Part shown: positions 1 through 9,234 of the stretch, in pieces
Layout of the letters: every line of letters begins with the position of its first letter
Position numbering within the stretch: position 1 is the first letter of the stretch
DNA from: Pedobacter nanyangensis
Lineage (GTDB): Bacteria; Bacteroidota; Bacteroidia; Sphingobacteriales; Sphingobacteriaceae
Reading direction: 5' to 3'
NCBI RefSeq assembly: GCF_003313505.1
Contig: NZ_QMHO01000015.1
Location: forward strand, 20,218-84,217
DNA length: 64,000 nucleotides
Made by a program: the position numbers and the translations under genes
The notes under the pieces: generated by a model
What the model saw: the letters and a program-made list of their open reading frames with translations, nothing else
Database searches by the model: none
Told to the model about the DNA's origin: nothing

Positions 1-108
1 TAAGACACAGAAGAGACACAAAAAAGTTTTCAGTTGGCAGTTTTCAGCTGATCATGCGTTTCAGATTTTAAACTTTACAGCGTTGAAACAACATTTCAGC
101 TGGAACAT

Positions 109-960
109 TTAATAAGATTCAATTTGGGCTTTTACTTTTTCCATGAGCCACATGGGTGTTGATGTTGCTCCACAAATGCCCACACGGTCATTTGGCTGAA
201 ACCATTCTTTATCCAGTTCCTCAACATTTGAAATAAAATAAGACTGGTTGTTGTATTTCCTACATACGTCGTACAACACTTTTCCGTTGGAGGATTTTTT
301 CCCTGAAACGAATATGATCTTATCAAAGTGCTTCACAAATTGCTCCAGTTCCTCATAACGATTGGAAACTTGCCTGCAGATCGTGTCATTGGCCTTTACT
401 TCGTAACCTCTTTTGATCAGCTCATCTTTGATCTGATAAAACTTGTCTACGCTTTTAGTGGTTTGGCTATACAGCGTGAATTTATTTGGAAGCGCTACAT
501 TGTCTAGCTCAGCGATATCCATAAAAACCAATGCCTTGCCATCGGTTTGCCCCTGCAAGCCAATTACCTCTGCATGGCCGTGCTTACCAAAAATCAAAAT
601 CTGCTCGTCATCGTCGTGAGAGTTTTTGATACGGTTCTGTAATTTGAGCACCACGGGACAAGAAGCATCAATTAAGGTTAAATTATTTGCCAAAGCCAGT
701 TCGTAGGTAGATGGTGCTTCGCCATGAGCCCTGATCAACACTTTTTCGTTGTGCAGTTCCTTAAGCTTTTCATGATCGATGATCCTCAGCCCCTTAGCTT
801 TCAAACGTTCTACCTCTTCATCATTATGAACAATATCACCCAAACAGTACAGGTAGTTTTCCGTGTCCAGAATATCCTCGGCCATATCAATGGCATAAAC
901 TACCCCGAAACAAAAACCCGAAGACTTATCTATGGTAACTTTTAAATTATAGCTCATCAT
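109..960 (-). CDS. ispH: 4-hydroxy-3-methylbut-2-enyl diphosphate reductase
   Basis: IspH/LytB makes IPP and DMAPP from HMBPP in the last step of the MEP isoprenoid pathway, using a [4Fe-4S] cluster in the cytosol. At 283 aa it has normal family length. The three cluster cysteines are visible as C17 (GFCFGV), C101 (DASCPVV) and C195 (NDTICRQ). The AHG motif (H79), the HGHAE motif (H129, E131) and SQTT (165-168) are the substrate-binding positions. Two adjacent ATG codons begin the reading frame, and a TACCTTTG promoter element lies only a few bases upstream, so the leader must be very short. It is divergent from the Fic gene. The identification is secure. Confidence 0.97.
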   Translation of the reverse strand: MMSYNLKVTIDKSSGFCFGVVYAIDMAEDILDTENYLYCLGDIVHNDEEVERLKAKGLRIIDHEKLKELHNEKVLIRAHGEAPSTYELALANNLTLIDASCPVVLKLQNRIKNSHDDDEQILIFGKHGHAEVIGLQGQTDGKALVFMDIAELDNVALPNKFTLYSQTTKSVDKFYQIKDELIKRGYEVKANDTICRQVSNRYEELEQFVKHFDKIIFVSGKKSSNGKVLYDVCRKYNNQSYFISNVEELDKEWFQPNDRVGICGATSTPMWLMEKVKAQIESY

Positions 961-967
961 GAATATA

Positions 968-975
968 CAAAGGTA
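968..975 (-). promoter_or_regulatory. putative -7 element of ispH
   Basis: On the minus strand the bases read TACCTTTG, an exact match to the Bacteroidota -7 consensus TAnnTTTG. It ends 7 bases before the ispH ATG, which would give a nearly leaderless mRNA. I could not see a convincing -33 TTG. Confidence 0.4.
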
Positions 976-1025
976 CGCAGAAGAAGTTTAAATTATATAA
1001 AATTTTTAATATCGGATAATAGTCA

Positions 1026-1033
1026 TATATTTG
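1026..1033 (+). promoter_or_regulatory. putative -7 element of the fic gene
   Basis: TATATTTG matches TAnnTTTG and lies 17 bases before the Fic ATG. GGAG almost touches the start codon, which is too close for a normal Shine-Dalgarno. Confidence 0.4.
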
Positions 1034-1050
1034 TTAACGATATTACGGAG

Positions 1051-2007
1051 ATGTGGGACTTTAACCTAGACGATTTAGAAGAACTAAAGCCGCAAATAGA
1101 ACGGTTATATGAAAAAAAGGCAAAGATTGACCAATCGAGGCCTTTGCCTAACACAGTATTGCAAAAAATAAAGGATCAACTTAACCTTGAATGGACCTAT
1201 AACTCGAACAGTATTGAAGGCAATACCCTCAACCTTCGAGAAACCCAGCTTATTTTGGAAGAAGGAATTACTGTTGGAGGCAAATCTTTAAGAGAGCATT
1301 TTGAGGTAGTTAATCACGAAAAAGCGATAGATTATTTATATGGCTTAGTAAACCCCGCCTATACTTTGAGAAGCATTGATATCTTAAACCTGCATGGCTA
1401 TATCTTAAAAAATATTGAAGATGAATTTGCCGGCAGGTTGAGAAACGGTGGTGTTCGTATTGTTGGCGCAAACTTCACACCTCCAAATGCTAAAATAGTT
1501 CCAGATCTTTTTGATGAATTGGTTTCTTTTGTCAATACCAATCCTATCAATGCAAACGAGCTTGTTTTAGCTACCTTGTTTCATCACAAATTAGTTTGGA
1601 TACATCCTTTTTTTGATGGGAACGGCCGCACGGTTCGTTTAGCGATGAACCTTTTATTGATGCGAAAGGGATTTCCGCCCGCAATTATCCTTAAAAATGA
1701 CAGGAAGAAGTACTATGAGGCGCTTAATCAGGCAAACAAAGGAAGCTACCATAAGCTTTGCTTGCTGATGCTTCAGGCAACTGAACGATCTTTAAACATG
1801 TACGTCAATTCACTACCAGGTAAAAGCTACGATGATTATGAACCGATTTCAAGTATTGTTTCTGAGCCAAGCTTTCCTTACGGCCAGGAATATGTTAGCT
1901 TATTGGCAAGGCAAGGCAAAATAGATGCTTATAAAGAAGGCAAAAACTGGCTTACCACCAAGGAAGCGGTAAAAGAATATGTGGTTAACCGAAAAAGAAA
2001 AAGGTAG
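1051..2007 (+). CDS. Fic family protein (class II, putative AMPylase)
   Basis: Fic proteins transfer AMP or related groups from nucleotides to hydroxyl side chains of target proteins. The signature HPFFDGNGR is at residues 185-193 with the catalytic H185 and the anion-binding loop intact. The auto-inhibitory motif S-x3-E-G occurs in the N-terminal helix at 52-57 (SNSIEG), which places it among class II self-inhibited Fic proteins. The C-terminal 50 residues look like a small winged-helix domain ending in a basic tail. It stands alone with no antitoxin partner gene beside it, as expected when inhibition is intramolecular. The target is unknown. Confidence 0.9.
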   Translation: MWDFNLDDLEELKPQIERLYEKKAKIDQSRPLPNTVLQKIKDQLNLEWTYNSNSIEGNTLNLRETQLILEEGITVGGKSLREHFEVVNHEKAIDYLYGLVNPAYTLRSIDILNLHGYILKNIEDEFAGRLRNGGVRIVGANFTPPNAKIVPDLFDELVSFVNTNPINANELVLATLFHHKLVWIHPFFDGNGRTVRLAMNLLLMRKGFPPAIILKNDRKKYYEALNQANKGSYHKLCLLMLQATERSLNMYVNSLPGKSYDDYEPISSIVSEPSFPYGQEYVSLLARQGKIDAYKEGKNWLTTKEAVKEYVVNRKRKR

Positions 2008-2261
2008 GCCTCGATGGAAGACTAACTTTCATTAATTAATGAACAGGGTTATGCTCCTATGTGTTTGTATTTATTAAAAAGCAAATAACCACACAGCTAC
2101 ATTATGTTTTAAATTATAGCGGATATTTTTTTAAGGAACAAGTGAGATTAATTTGTACACCCCGGGCAGGCCAAGGCCGGTTTCAGTAGAACTGAAGATA
2201 CTTTGCCAGGGCTGTGGAGATCATGAAAAATCACTAAAAGCTTGGCGCAAATCCTCATTAA

Positions 2262-2789
2262 CTAGCTTAAATAAACCCTATCCTCTTCCCCTTCTACATC
2301 CATAATCACATCCACATGCTCTTTTAAAATGGTGGCCAGCTCTAAGCCAACAAAATCCGTAGCAATAGGGAATATCTTATGGCTTCTATCTACCAAAACC
2401 ACGGTTCTGATTTTTTTATGGGGAGTATTTAGGAAAACGCCCAATCCGTAGGCCAGGGTTTTACCGCTGTTCAATACATCATCTACCAGGATAATGACTT
2501 TATTTTTCCAGTTACTTTCGGGCAAATCGGTTTTTGCAACAAGTTTACTGCTCTGCTTTTCCAAATCTATACGCAGCAGCGTAGTTTTAAATTCGGAAAT
2601 TTCATTTAGGGTTTGTTGTAGTCTAACGGCCAATTTATAGCCTCTGTCCCAAATTCCAGCAAGTATAATTTCCTTTTCATCTAGGTTATCTTCTAGGATT
2701 TGGTAAGCAATTCTATTGATTTTTTGCTGAATCTGTTTTTTGTCTAAAATAAGGACTTGATTTTGGGGCATGTTATGGTGCTTTAGCAT
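2262..2789 (-). CDS. phosphoribosyltransferase family protein (PyrR-like)
   Basis: A 175-aa type I PRTase fold protein. The PRPP-binding signature VDDVLNSGKT sits near residues 103-112. The early IWDRGYKLA segment and the late VDRSHKIFPIATDFVGL segment resemble PyrR and hypoxanthine PRTases. PyrR proteins regulate pyrimidine genes or act as uracil PRTases, but no pyr genes are next to it, so the substrate is open. An alternative start at residue 7 (MPQNQ) is equally possible. The downstream 250 bp to the fic gene hold nothing I could identify. Confidence 0.75.
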   Translation of the reverse strand: MLKHHNMPQNQVLILDKKQIQQKINRIAYQILEDNLDEKEIILAGIWDRGYKLAVRLQQTLNEISEFKTTLLRIDLEKQSSKLVAKTDLPESNWKNKVIILVDDVLNSGKTLAYGLGVFLNTPHKKIRTVVLVDRSHKIFPIATDFVGLELATILKEHVDVIMDVEGEEDRVYLS

Positions 2790-2896
2790 TTACAAAAGAA
2801 CGATTTTAAGCCTCAATATCAAATATTCATTTTTTTTTAGTTGTGGCGCAACGTTTGGTAATTTGACAGCGTCTTATATACAAAACCACTTGAACA

Positions 2897-3619
2897 ATGA
2901 AAAATTTACGAGCACTTAAAAACAATCTAACATTTATCCTATTCCTTTTCAGCAGTTTTACCTGTGCCAAAGTATTTGCTCAAAGCAGCAGACAGGTTTC
3001 TGTCAACGATTTTAGCAGTATAGGCGTAAGCAGTGGCATTAACCTTCATTTGAAACAGGGCAATACTGAAAGCCTGGTGATTAAAGGCGATGAAGAAGTG
3101 ATTAAGGATGTGGTGGTTGAAAAAAACGACCGAAGCATTTCTATCAAATACAAAGAGGGCGTGAATTGGTCGCGTTTGTTTAAAGGAAGGTCCATAGACG
3201 TGTACGTTACCTTTAAAAATTTGAACGCCTTGGCCGCCAGCGGTGGTAGCGACGTGTATATTGATGGACAGTTAAAAACCGACAAATTTTCCCTAGCAGC
3301 AAGTGGTGGTTCAGATGTAAAACTAAACCTTGTTTGTAAGGACATTAAAATCGCGGTAAGCGGCGGCGCTGATATCGAGCTTAAAGGTTCGGCCGAAAAC
3401 ATGAGCATTAGTGCTAGTGGCGGCAGTGACATCAGTGCTTTTGACTTTAGAGTAGACTATGCGCAAGTAAACAGCAGCGGCGGGGCCGATGTTGATATCT
3501 ATGTAAACAAAGGGCTTACCGCAGCAGCAAGCGGTGGTAGCGACATCACCTATAAAGGCAACGCTTCTTTGAAAAAAACATCTAATTCAAAAAGCGGAGA
3601 TATTATCCACGCCAATTAG
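2897..3619 (+). CDS. DUF2807 (GIN domain) secreted protein
   Basis: A 240-aa exported protein with a signal peptide over residues 1-28 (hydrophobic FILFLFSS, cleavage near FAQ). The body is the head-domain type called GIN/DUF2807, a right-handed beta-helix built of repeats. The repeat core AxSGGSDV/AD recurs at least six times. Such proteins are common in Bacteroidota and often follow stress or sigma-factor systems. The family name 'putative auto-transporter adhesin head' is a structural guess and not proven function. The gene is single, divergent from the PRTase gene. Confidence 0.8.
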   Translation: MKNLRALKNNLTFILFLFSSFTCAKVFAQSSRQVSVNDFSSIGVSSGINLHLKQGNTESLVIKGDEEVIKDVVVEKNDRSISIKYKEGVNWSRLFKGRSIDVYVTFKNLNALAASGGSDVYIDGQLKTDKFSLAASGGSDVKLNLVCKDIKIAVSGGADIELKGSAENMSISASGGSDISAFDFRVDYAQVNSSGGADVDIYVNKGLTAAASGGSDITYKGNASLKKTSNSKSGDIIHAN

Positions 3620-3706
3620 TATTCACGCAAAAACAGGCTATAGTGCTATAACAGAATCCGGCCTTTATTACAAGAGCAAACTACTTTAGTTTGGTTAATA
3701 GTAGAA

Positions 3707-3746
3707 CCAATGCCGTGGATGCGGCATTGGGTTCGTTATTTTTTTG
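3707..3746 (+). terminator. putative terminator after the DUF2807 gene
   Basis: CCAATGCCG and CGGCATTGG form a perfect 9-bp stem with a 6-base loop at 3707-3730, followed after 8 bases by a T run. It overlaps the 3' end of the convergent gene at 3736. Confidence 0.5.
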
Positions 3747-4146
3747 GATAAGGGTAATACACAAAATTTGCTCCTTCGGGCACTATTACAAAAACGCACA
3801 TAAAATCTTCGGGCTTTTTATAATTCTTCAGGAAATGCTCTTTTTTATCGGGATGAACAATCCCTTTTTCAATAAATTCTTCGAGGGTGGAAGCCTGGAT
3901 TGTCCAGTTGGTATTAAGCTCTTCCCTATTTAAAATCATTTCGCCAATTTTCACTTCATGTTGATGAGCAATAAAAATAGGCGCTTGGGAAATGCCTTCC
4001 ACCATAATTTCTACCGACACTTCCTTGATAGAATCGGCATAAAAAGCCAAATCTTTTTCTAAACTCACCAATGGGCTTTGCTTTTTCTCTTGTTTAGGTT
4101 CATTACCGTTGGCATTTAAGTTCCCCAACAACTCTTCAGATTCCAT
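3736..4146 (-). CDS. conserved hypothetical protein
   Basis: A 136-aa soluble protein that I do not recognise. The first 25 residues are polar and low complexity (EELLGNLNANGNEPKQEKK); the rest reads as one alpha/beta domain with aromatic residues at the end (FVYYPYPKK). There is no signal peptide or membrane segment. It is the last gene of a minus-strand operon behind rlmD and a lipoprotein gene, starting only 3 bases after the lipoprotein stop. No function can be assigned. Confidence 0.6.
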   Translation of the reverse strand: MESEELLGNLNANGNEPKQEKKQSPLVSLEKDLAFYADSIKEVSVEIMVEGISQAPIFIAHQHEVKIGEMILNREELNTNWTIQASTLEEFIEKGIVHPDKKEHFLKNYKKPEDFMCVFVIVPEGANFVYYPYPKK

Positions 4147-4149
4147 ATA

Positions 4150-4698
4150 CTAAAACTTAATTTCTTTTTTTTGTATTACAAATTGATCATCTGCCAAGGT
4201 ATCGGTTAACAGATAATATTTGTCATCTTGCTTTTCTATTCTCCTGGATAAAGGATATTCATTTGCGCAGAAATACATGCTGCCTTTTTTAACGAGCTTC
4301 CACGCACCTTCTTTTAAACTAAAAAGATTAATGCTTGCCCAGCAACTGCTAAACCATTCGGGCCTGAGCAATAATTCGGGTTTTTCATCGCCGTCAATAT
4401 CGTCAACAACAAACAGATCTGCGCCAATAGCATTGCTAAATTTTAACGTTGGCCATTTTTTGTTGCTGAACATGATATTGATTTCATATCGCTCTTTTTG
4501 GCCTCCTGTGTCAGCCGTATCCAGTTTATCTTTTATAATGATCGCCGTATCTTTCTGGCCGAGTATCACGGTGTCCAACTGCTGTTTATCGGCATCCATG
4601 ACAAAGGTTTTACTTGTTACCGCCATTTTTTTGGTTTCCTTATTTTGGCAGGCCAGCAAAACCGTTACCGACAATAATAAAAAACAGCAATTTTTCAT
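4150..4698 (-). CDS. hypothetical lipoprotein with FG-GAP-like motif
   Basis: A 182-aa lipoprotein. Signal peptide with lipobox LLAC places the acylated cysteine at residue 16. The mature part carries DIDGDEKPELLL, which resembles the calcium-binding FG-GAP/VCBS repeat motif, so a solitary beta-propeller-like or calcium-binding region is possible. It begins 1 base after the rlmD stop on the same strand and is presumably cotranscribed. The function is unknown. Confidence 0.65.
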   Translation of the reverse strand: MKNCCFLLLSVTVLLACQNKETKKMAVTSKTFVMDADKQQLDTVILGQKDTAIIIKDKLDTADTGGQKERYEINIMFSNKKWPTLKFSNAIGADLFVVDDIDGDEKPELLLRPEWFSSCWASINLFSLKEGAWKLVKKGSMYFCANEYPLSRRIEKQDDKYYLLTDTLADDQFVIQKKEIKF

Positions 4699-4699
4699 C

Positions 4700-6130
4700 T
4701 TATTTAAGTTGAAGTAAAACCACGTTCTCTACATGTTGCGTATGGGGGAACATATCTACAGGTTTAATTCTAACCACCTCGTACTTTTCGGTGAGCAGTG
4801 CCAAATCCCTGGCTTGTGTTGCCGCGTTACAGCTTACGTAGACAATTTTTTCCGCTTCCATTTCCAGCAAACGCTCTACAACATCCGCATGCATGCCGGC
4901 TCTAGGCGGATCGGTAATTACCACGTCAGGCTTGCCATGCTCAGCAATAAATTCTCTGGTAAGGATATCTTTCATATCTCCTGCGTAGAAAATTGTATTG
5001 TTGATGCCGTTTAATTCTGAATTGAATTTCGCATCTTCAATTGCCGACGGCACATACTCGACGCCCACTACCTGCCTGGCATTATGCGCCACAAAGTTAG
5101 CGATGGTTCCTGCGCCGGTATATAAATCGTAAACCAATTCATCACCTTTTAAATTGGCAAATTCTTTGGTGATACGATAAAGTTCATAGGCTTGCGCTGA
5201 ATTGGTTTGGTAAAACGATTTGATTCCGATCTTGTATTTTACGCTTTTGCCGTTCCCCAAAGCCATTTCCTCGAAAATATGGTCACGCCCGGCATAGGTT
5301 ACCACTTCCTGGTCAAAGATCGTATCGTTCTTTTTATGATTGACGAGGTATTGCAACGAGGTAATTGCCGGAAAAGTAGTTTTAAGATAGGCCATCAAAC
5401 CATCAATTTGTTCAGGTGTAGCGTAAGCAAAAACCACGCCTACCATTACTTCGCCTGTGCTTGATGTACGGATAATCAGGTTGCGCAAAGCTCCTTCGTG
5501 GTTACGCAAATCGTAAAAACTCAGCTGATGTTGCAGTGCATAGTCCCTCACCTTTAAACGGATATCATTACTTGGATCTGCCTGCAGATAGCAATGCTCA
5601 ATGCCCAAAATTTTGTCGAACCTGCCAGGCACGTGAAAGCCAAGCGCATTCATTTCCCTTCCTTCTGCTTCTTCAGCCATGTCTTTGCTATCCAGCCAGC
5701 GCTTGTTAGAAAAGGTGAATTCAAGCTTATTGCGATAGTATTGATTTTCGGCGGAACCTAAAATGGGCTCGATACCGCTCACGTCTATTTTACCTAAACG
5801 CTGCAAAGCAGATTCAACACTTTTTTGCTTATAGGCCATTTGGGCGCTATACTGCATGTGCTGCCATTTACAACCACCACAAGTACCAAAATGGCTACAG
5901 AACGGTTGTTGGCGCAAGTTAGATGGCGTGTGCAAAGTCTCGATCACCGCCTCGGCAAAGTTTTTCTTTTTCTTTACCAAACGTACATCAACTACATCGC
6001 CGGGCACGGCTTTATCCACAAAAATTACGAGTTCATCGGCTTTGCCCACTCCCTTGCCTTCTTCGGCAATGTCAATAATACTTAAACCCGAAATTCTGAC
6101 AGGTTCAGTATTTTTTCTTTTTCTGCTCAT
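4700..6130 (-). CDS. rlmD: 23S rRNA (uracil-C5)-methyltransferase, RlmD/RumA type
   Basis: A class I SAM methyltransferase of the TrmA/RlmD family that makes 5-methyluridine in 23S rRNA (U1939 in E. coli). It has an N-terminal TRAM domain, then a cysteine cluster (CSHFGTCGGCKW) for a [4Fe-4S] centre, then the methyltransferase core with VITDPPRAG and the nucleophile cysteine in YVSCN. The open frame extends to 6208, but the upstream 26 codons are not family-like; I choose the ATG at 6130 (MSRKRKN), giving 476 aa. In Bacteroidota some paralogues may act on other uridines, so the exact target is inferred. Confidence 0.88.
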   Translation of the reverse strand: MSRKRKNTEPVRISGLSIIDIAEEGKGVGKADELVIFVDKAVPGDVVDVRLVKKKKNFAEAVIETLHTPSNLRQQPFCSHFGTCGGCKWQHMQYSAQMAYKQKSVESALQRLGKIDVSGIEPILGSAENQYYRNKLEFTFSNKRWLDSKDMAEEAEGREMNALGFHVPGRFDKILGIEHCYLQADPSNDIRLKVRDYALQHQLSFYDLRNHEGALRNLIIRTSSTGEVMVGVVFAYATPEQIDGLMAYLKTTFPAITSLQYLVNHKKNDTIFDQEVVTYAGRDHIFEEMALGNGKSVKYKIGIKSFYQTNSAQAYELYRITKEFANLKGDELVYDLYTGAGTIANFVAHNARQVVGVEYVPSAIEDAKFNSELNGINNTIFYAGDMKDILTREFIAEHGKPDVVITDPPRAGMHADVVERLLEMEAEKIVYVSCNAATQARDLALLTEKYEVVRIKPVDMFPHTQHVENVVLLQLK

Positions 6131-6254
6131 TGCCGCAAATATACGGAAACTCTTTAGTGAGTGATGCGAAAAGAAAGCGGCAAATAAATTAGGCACAAGA
6201 ATATCCAACAGGCAGGACTGCCCGCTTTGGTAAAATCGAAATCAATGATATGCC

Positions 6255-6365
6255 TTAATCTTCAAAAATACTTAGAATTACCCCTAAAATACCGCCAGCA
6301 AGATTAAAATTCACCTCAAATTTTTCGTCAACCATCACTGAAATCTCTAACACTTCTTGACTCAT
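6255..6365 (-). CDS. possible 36-residue small hydrophobic protein
   Basis: An ATG-initiated frame of 36 codons between rlmD and the copper ATPase gene. It starts acidic (MSQEVLEISV) and ends with a glycine-containing hydrophobic stretch (NLAGGILGVILSIFED). The composition is more protein-like than the AT-rich surroundings. There is no visible ribosome binding site, which is normal for this phylum. It could be a small membrane-associated peptide or chance. Confidence 0.35.
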   Translation of the reverse strand: MSQEVLEISVMVDEKFEVNFNLAGGILGVILSIFED

Positions 6366-6515
6366 AAATTCTATTTCTATAATTACAAATATAAACTAAA
6401 TGAACCAAATACCAAATTGGTATAATGTTAATTTTATATTAAATTTTAACATCAGAACAGAAAATGATATAACAGTTTATCAAAATCCTATAACGTTTAA
6501 CCAGGGCACCCACAC

Positions 6516-6523
6516 TAATTTTG
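6516..6523 (+). promoter_or_regulatory. putative -7 element of the copper ATPase gene
   Basis: TAATTTTG matches TAnnTTTG and precedes the chosen ATG at 6542 by 18 bases. A TTTA about 20 bases further upstream is a weak -33 candidate. No copper operator could be recognised. Confidence 0.4.
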
Positions 6524-6541
6524 TGTAGAAATTTTAGGAAG

Positions 6542-8965
6542 ATGAAAACTACAGACGCTATATATATCCCATTAGAAAACGTAGAAAGCGAACATTGTGC
6601 TTTAATTGTTGATAAGGGATTAGAAAATGTTAAAGAAATTAGCAGCCACCAAGTAGAACTTAACAACCAAAGAGCTGTTATTACGGCTAAAAAATACCCC
6701 GAAGAAGCTGTTCAGGAAGCCGTAAAACAAATTAGGGATTTGGGCTATGAGGTAACTACCGTGAAACAAACCTTTCCCGTAACGGACATGTCTTGCGCTT
6801 CGTGTGCTGCCAATACAGAAGCCATTTTAAACGGCCAGGTAGGCGTGGTGAAGGCCGAGGTAAACTATGCCAACACTGCTGCAAAAATAGAATACATCCC
6901 TAGCTTGGTTACTGCGCAAGAGCTTAGGCAAGCAGTGCAAGCGGGCGGCTATGACCTATTGATAGCCGAGGGCAATGAGGCTAAGGAATCATTGAATGAA
7001 ATTAAAGCCAACCAATATCAAAAACTAAGAAAAAAAGCAGTTGGCGCCCTGATTTTAGCCATTCCACTGTTTGTTATTGGGATGTTTTTGATGGACATGC
7101 CCTATGCCAATTACCTCATGTGGGTTTTATCAACGCCCATGCTACTTGTTTTTGGCCGACAGTTTTTTGTAGGTGCATGGAAACAGGCTAAACATCGCTC
7201 TGCCAACATGGATACCCTGGTGGCCATAAGTACCGGAACAGCTTATCTTTATAGTGTTCTGATTACCCTGTTTCCCGATCTGATGCATCGTTTTGGCATT
7301 CACTCACATGTTTATTTTGAAGCCGCTGGCATTGTAATTGCCTTTATATTACTGGGCAAGCTTTTGGAAGAAAAAGCCAAAGGAAATACCTCTTCGGCAA
7401 TCAAGAAATTAATGGGCCTACAGCCAAAACATGTTACCATTATACACGAAGGAGGGCATCAAATGCAAGTTGAAATTGGCCAGGTTAAAGTAGGCGATGT
7501 ATTATTGGTGAAGCCGGGTGAACGTATAGCCGTAGACGGGACGGTGGTAAATGGCAGCTCTTATGTAGATGAGAGCATGATTAGCGGCGAGCCAATTCCT
7601 GTAGCAAAAGCCGCTGAAAGCACAGTATTTGCAGGTACCATTAATCAAAAAGGGAGTTTCCAGTTTAAAGCGGATAAAGTAGGTAGCGACACCGTTTTGG
7701 CACATATCATCAAAATGGTTGAAGATGCGCAGGGCAGTAAGGCTCCCGTGCAAAAATTGGTAGACAAAATTGCCGCTATTTTTGTACCGGTTGTAATTGG
7801 TATCGCTATTTTAAGTTTATTGCTTTGGGTAGTTTTTGGTGGCGAAAACGGCCTTGCACAAGGAATTGTTGCGTTTGTAACCGTATTGGTGATTGCCTGC
7901 CCCTGTGCTTTGGGCCTGGCCACCCCTACTGCCATTATGGTTGGTGTAGGAAAAGGTGCCGAACAGGGCATTTTGATTAAAGATGCGGAGAGTTTGGAAC
8001 TGGCTAAAAAAGTAAACGCTATTATTTTAGATAAAACAGGCACTATTACTGAAGGAAAGCCCAAAGTAACCGCCATACAATGGCTTGGAGATTTTCATCA
8101 GCTTCAGCAAGATATTCTTTACAGCATCGAAAAATCATCTGAGCATCCTTTGGCTGACGCCATTATCGAACATTTGGCTCACGATGCAACTTTTTTAAAC
8201 GACCTTACCATTGAAAATATCAGTGGACAGGGCATTGAAGGCAAGCATAACAACCGTACTTACTTTATAGGTAACGAATTATTGGTTAAAGAAAGAAACA
8301 TCCCGCTTACCGGACAAGCCAGGCAATGGGCTTCAACACAACTTGAAAACGCACAAACAGTGGTATTCTTTTGTGATGAAACTTCTCTGTTGGCCATCAT
8401 TGCCATTGCTGATCAAATTAAGGCCACTTCGGCGCAAGCCATAAAAGAGCTGCAAAAAGACGGCATTAAGGTTTACATGCTTACCGGCGACAATGAACAA
8501 ACCGCAAAGGCAGTAGCCTCCAGCTTGGGGATTGATGAATATCATGCCAACGTGCTACCTGCCGACAAAGGCAAATTCACCAAGAAACTACAACACGAAG
8601 GCAAAATAGTGGCCATGGTTGGTGACGGAATCAACGACAGCAACGCACTTGCACAGGCCGACGTAAGTATTGCCATGGGCAAAGGAAGTGATATTGCCAT
8701 GGATGTGGCCAAAATGACCATCATCTCCTCTGATCTGTCCAAAATACCCGATGCCATACATTTATCAAAATATACGGTAAAGGCCATTAAGCAGAATTTG
8801 TTTTGGGCATTTATTTACAATGTAATCGGTATTCCAATAGCTGCCGGAGCTTTATTTCCTATTAACGGCTTTTTACTTGACCCAATGTGGGCCGGTGCCG
8901 CAATGGCTTTCAGTTCGGTAAGCGTGGTGGCCAACAGCCTTCGCTTAAAATGGAAAAAAATCTAA
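6542..8965 (+). CDS. copA: copper-translocating P1B-type ATPase
   Basis: An 807-aa inner-membrane ATPase exporting Cu(I). With the ATG at 6542 as residue 1: a degenerate ferredoxin-like domain (about 5-72, no CxxC), an HMA domain with C85-A-S-C88 (MSCASC), eight membrane segments, the actuator motif SGEP (348-351), the ion-binding CPC at 453-455, the phosphorylation loop DKTG at 497-500, the SEHP motif (533-536) and the hinge GDGINDS. The frame is open 7 codons further upstream, but ATG 6542 fits the promoter and homologues better. A small HMA protein gene follows and probably delivers copper to it. Confidence 0.93.
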   Translation: MKTTDAIYIPLENVESEHCALIVDKGLENVKEISSHQVELNNQRAVITAKKYPEEAVQEAVKQIRDLGYEVTTVKQTFPVTDMSCASCAANTEAILNGQVGVVKAEVNYANTAAKIEYIPSLVTAQELRQAVQAGGYDLLIAEGNEAKESLNEIKANQYQKLRKKAVGALILAIPLFVIGMFLMDMPYANYLMWVLSTPMLLVFGRQFFVGAWKQAKHRSANMDTLVAISTGTAYLYSVLITLFPDLMHRFGIHSHVYFEAAGIVIAFILLGKLLEEKAKGNTSSAIKKLMGLQPKHVTIIHEGGHQMQVEIGQVKVGDVLLVKPGERIAVDGTVVNGSSYVDESMISGEPIPVAKAAESTVFAGTINQKGSFQFKADKVGSDTVLAHIIKMVEDAQGSKAPVQKLVDKIAAIFVPVVIGIAILSLLLWVVFGGENGLAQGIVAFVTVLVIACPCALGLATPTAIMVGVGKGAEQGILIKDAESLELAKKVNAIILDKTGTITEGKPKVTAIQWLGDFHQLQQDILYSIEKSSEHPLADAIIEHLAHDATFLNDLTIENISGQGIEGKHNNRTYFIGNELLVKERNIPLTGQARQWASTQLENAQTVVFFCDETSLLAIIAIADQIKATSAQAIKELQKDGIKVYMLTGDNEQTAKAVASSLGIDEYHANVLPADKGKFTKKLQHEGKIVAMVGDGINDSNALAQADVSIAMGKGSDIAMDVAKMTIISSDLSKIPDAIHLSKYTVKAIKQNLFWAFIYNVIGIPIAAGALFPINGFLLDPMWAGAAMAFSSVSVVANSLRLKWKKI

Positions 8966-9014
8966 ACCTAAATTTAATGCTCCAATTTTCAAAAACAACA
9001 TTAATTGATATCAA

Positions 9015-9224
9015 ATGAACACTTTAAAATTTAAAACTAGCATCAACTGTAGCTCTTGCGTAGCCAAGGTTACCCCAGTACTTAATGCACAAGAAGATAT
9101 TCAGAACTGGGAAGTGAATACCGAAAATCCAGATAAAATCTTAACTGTAGAAGGGCAAAATATTGATGAAGAGCATGTAATCAAATCTCTACAGAAAATT
9201 GGCTTCAAAGCGGAAAAGATTTAA
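9015..9224 (+). CDS. small heavy-metal-associated (HMA) domain protein, CopZ-like
   Basis: A 69-aa protein that is a single HMA fold with the metal-binding C12-S-S-C15 (INCSSC). It lies 49 bases after the copper ATPase gene on the same strand. The arrangement suggests a cytosolic Cu(I) chaperone handing metal to the pump. The loop after the second cysteine (VAKVTPVLNAQ) is less conserved than in classical CopZ, but length and topology fit. Confidence 0.85.
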   Translation: MNTLKFKTSINCSSCVAKVTPVLNAQEDIQNWEVNTENPDKILTVEGQNIDEEHVIKSLQKIGFKAEKI

Positions 9225-9234
9225 AGGTAGTATA

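Noticed and set aside
3046..3432. 128-codon antisense frame in the DUF2807 gene
   Set aside because: A shadow of the repeated SGGSD codons; repeats of LPPLA have no independent support.
4150..6130. Upstream extended starts (rlmD at 6208, recJ at 20735, gldK at 48554, copper ATPase at 6521)
   Set aside because: The added residues are not family-like, remove signal peptides or overlap neighbours; the internal ATGs fit better.
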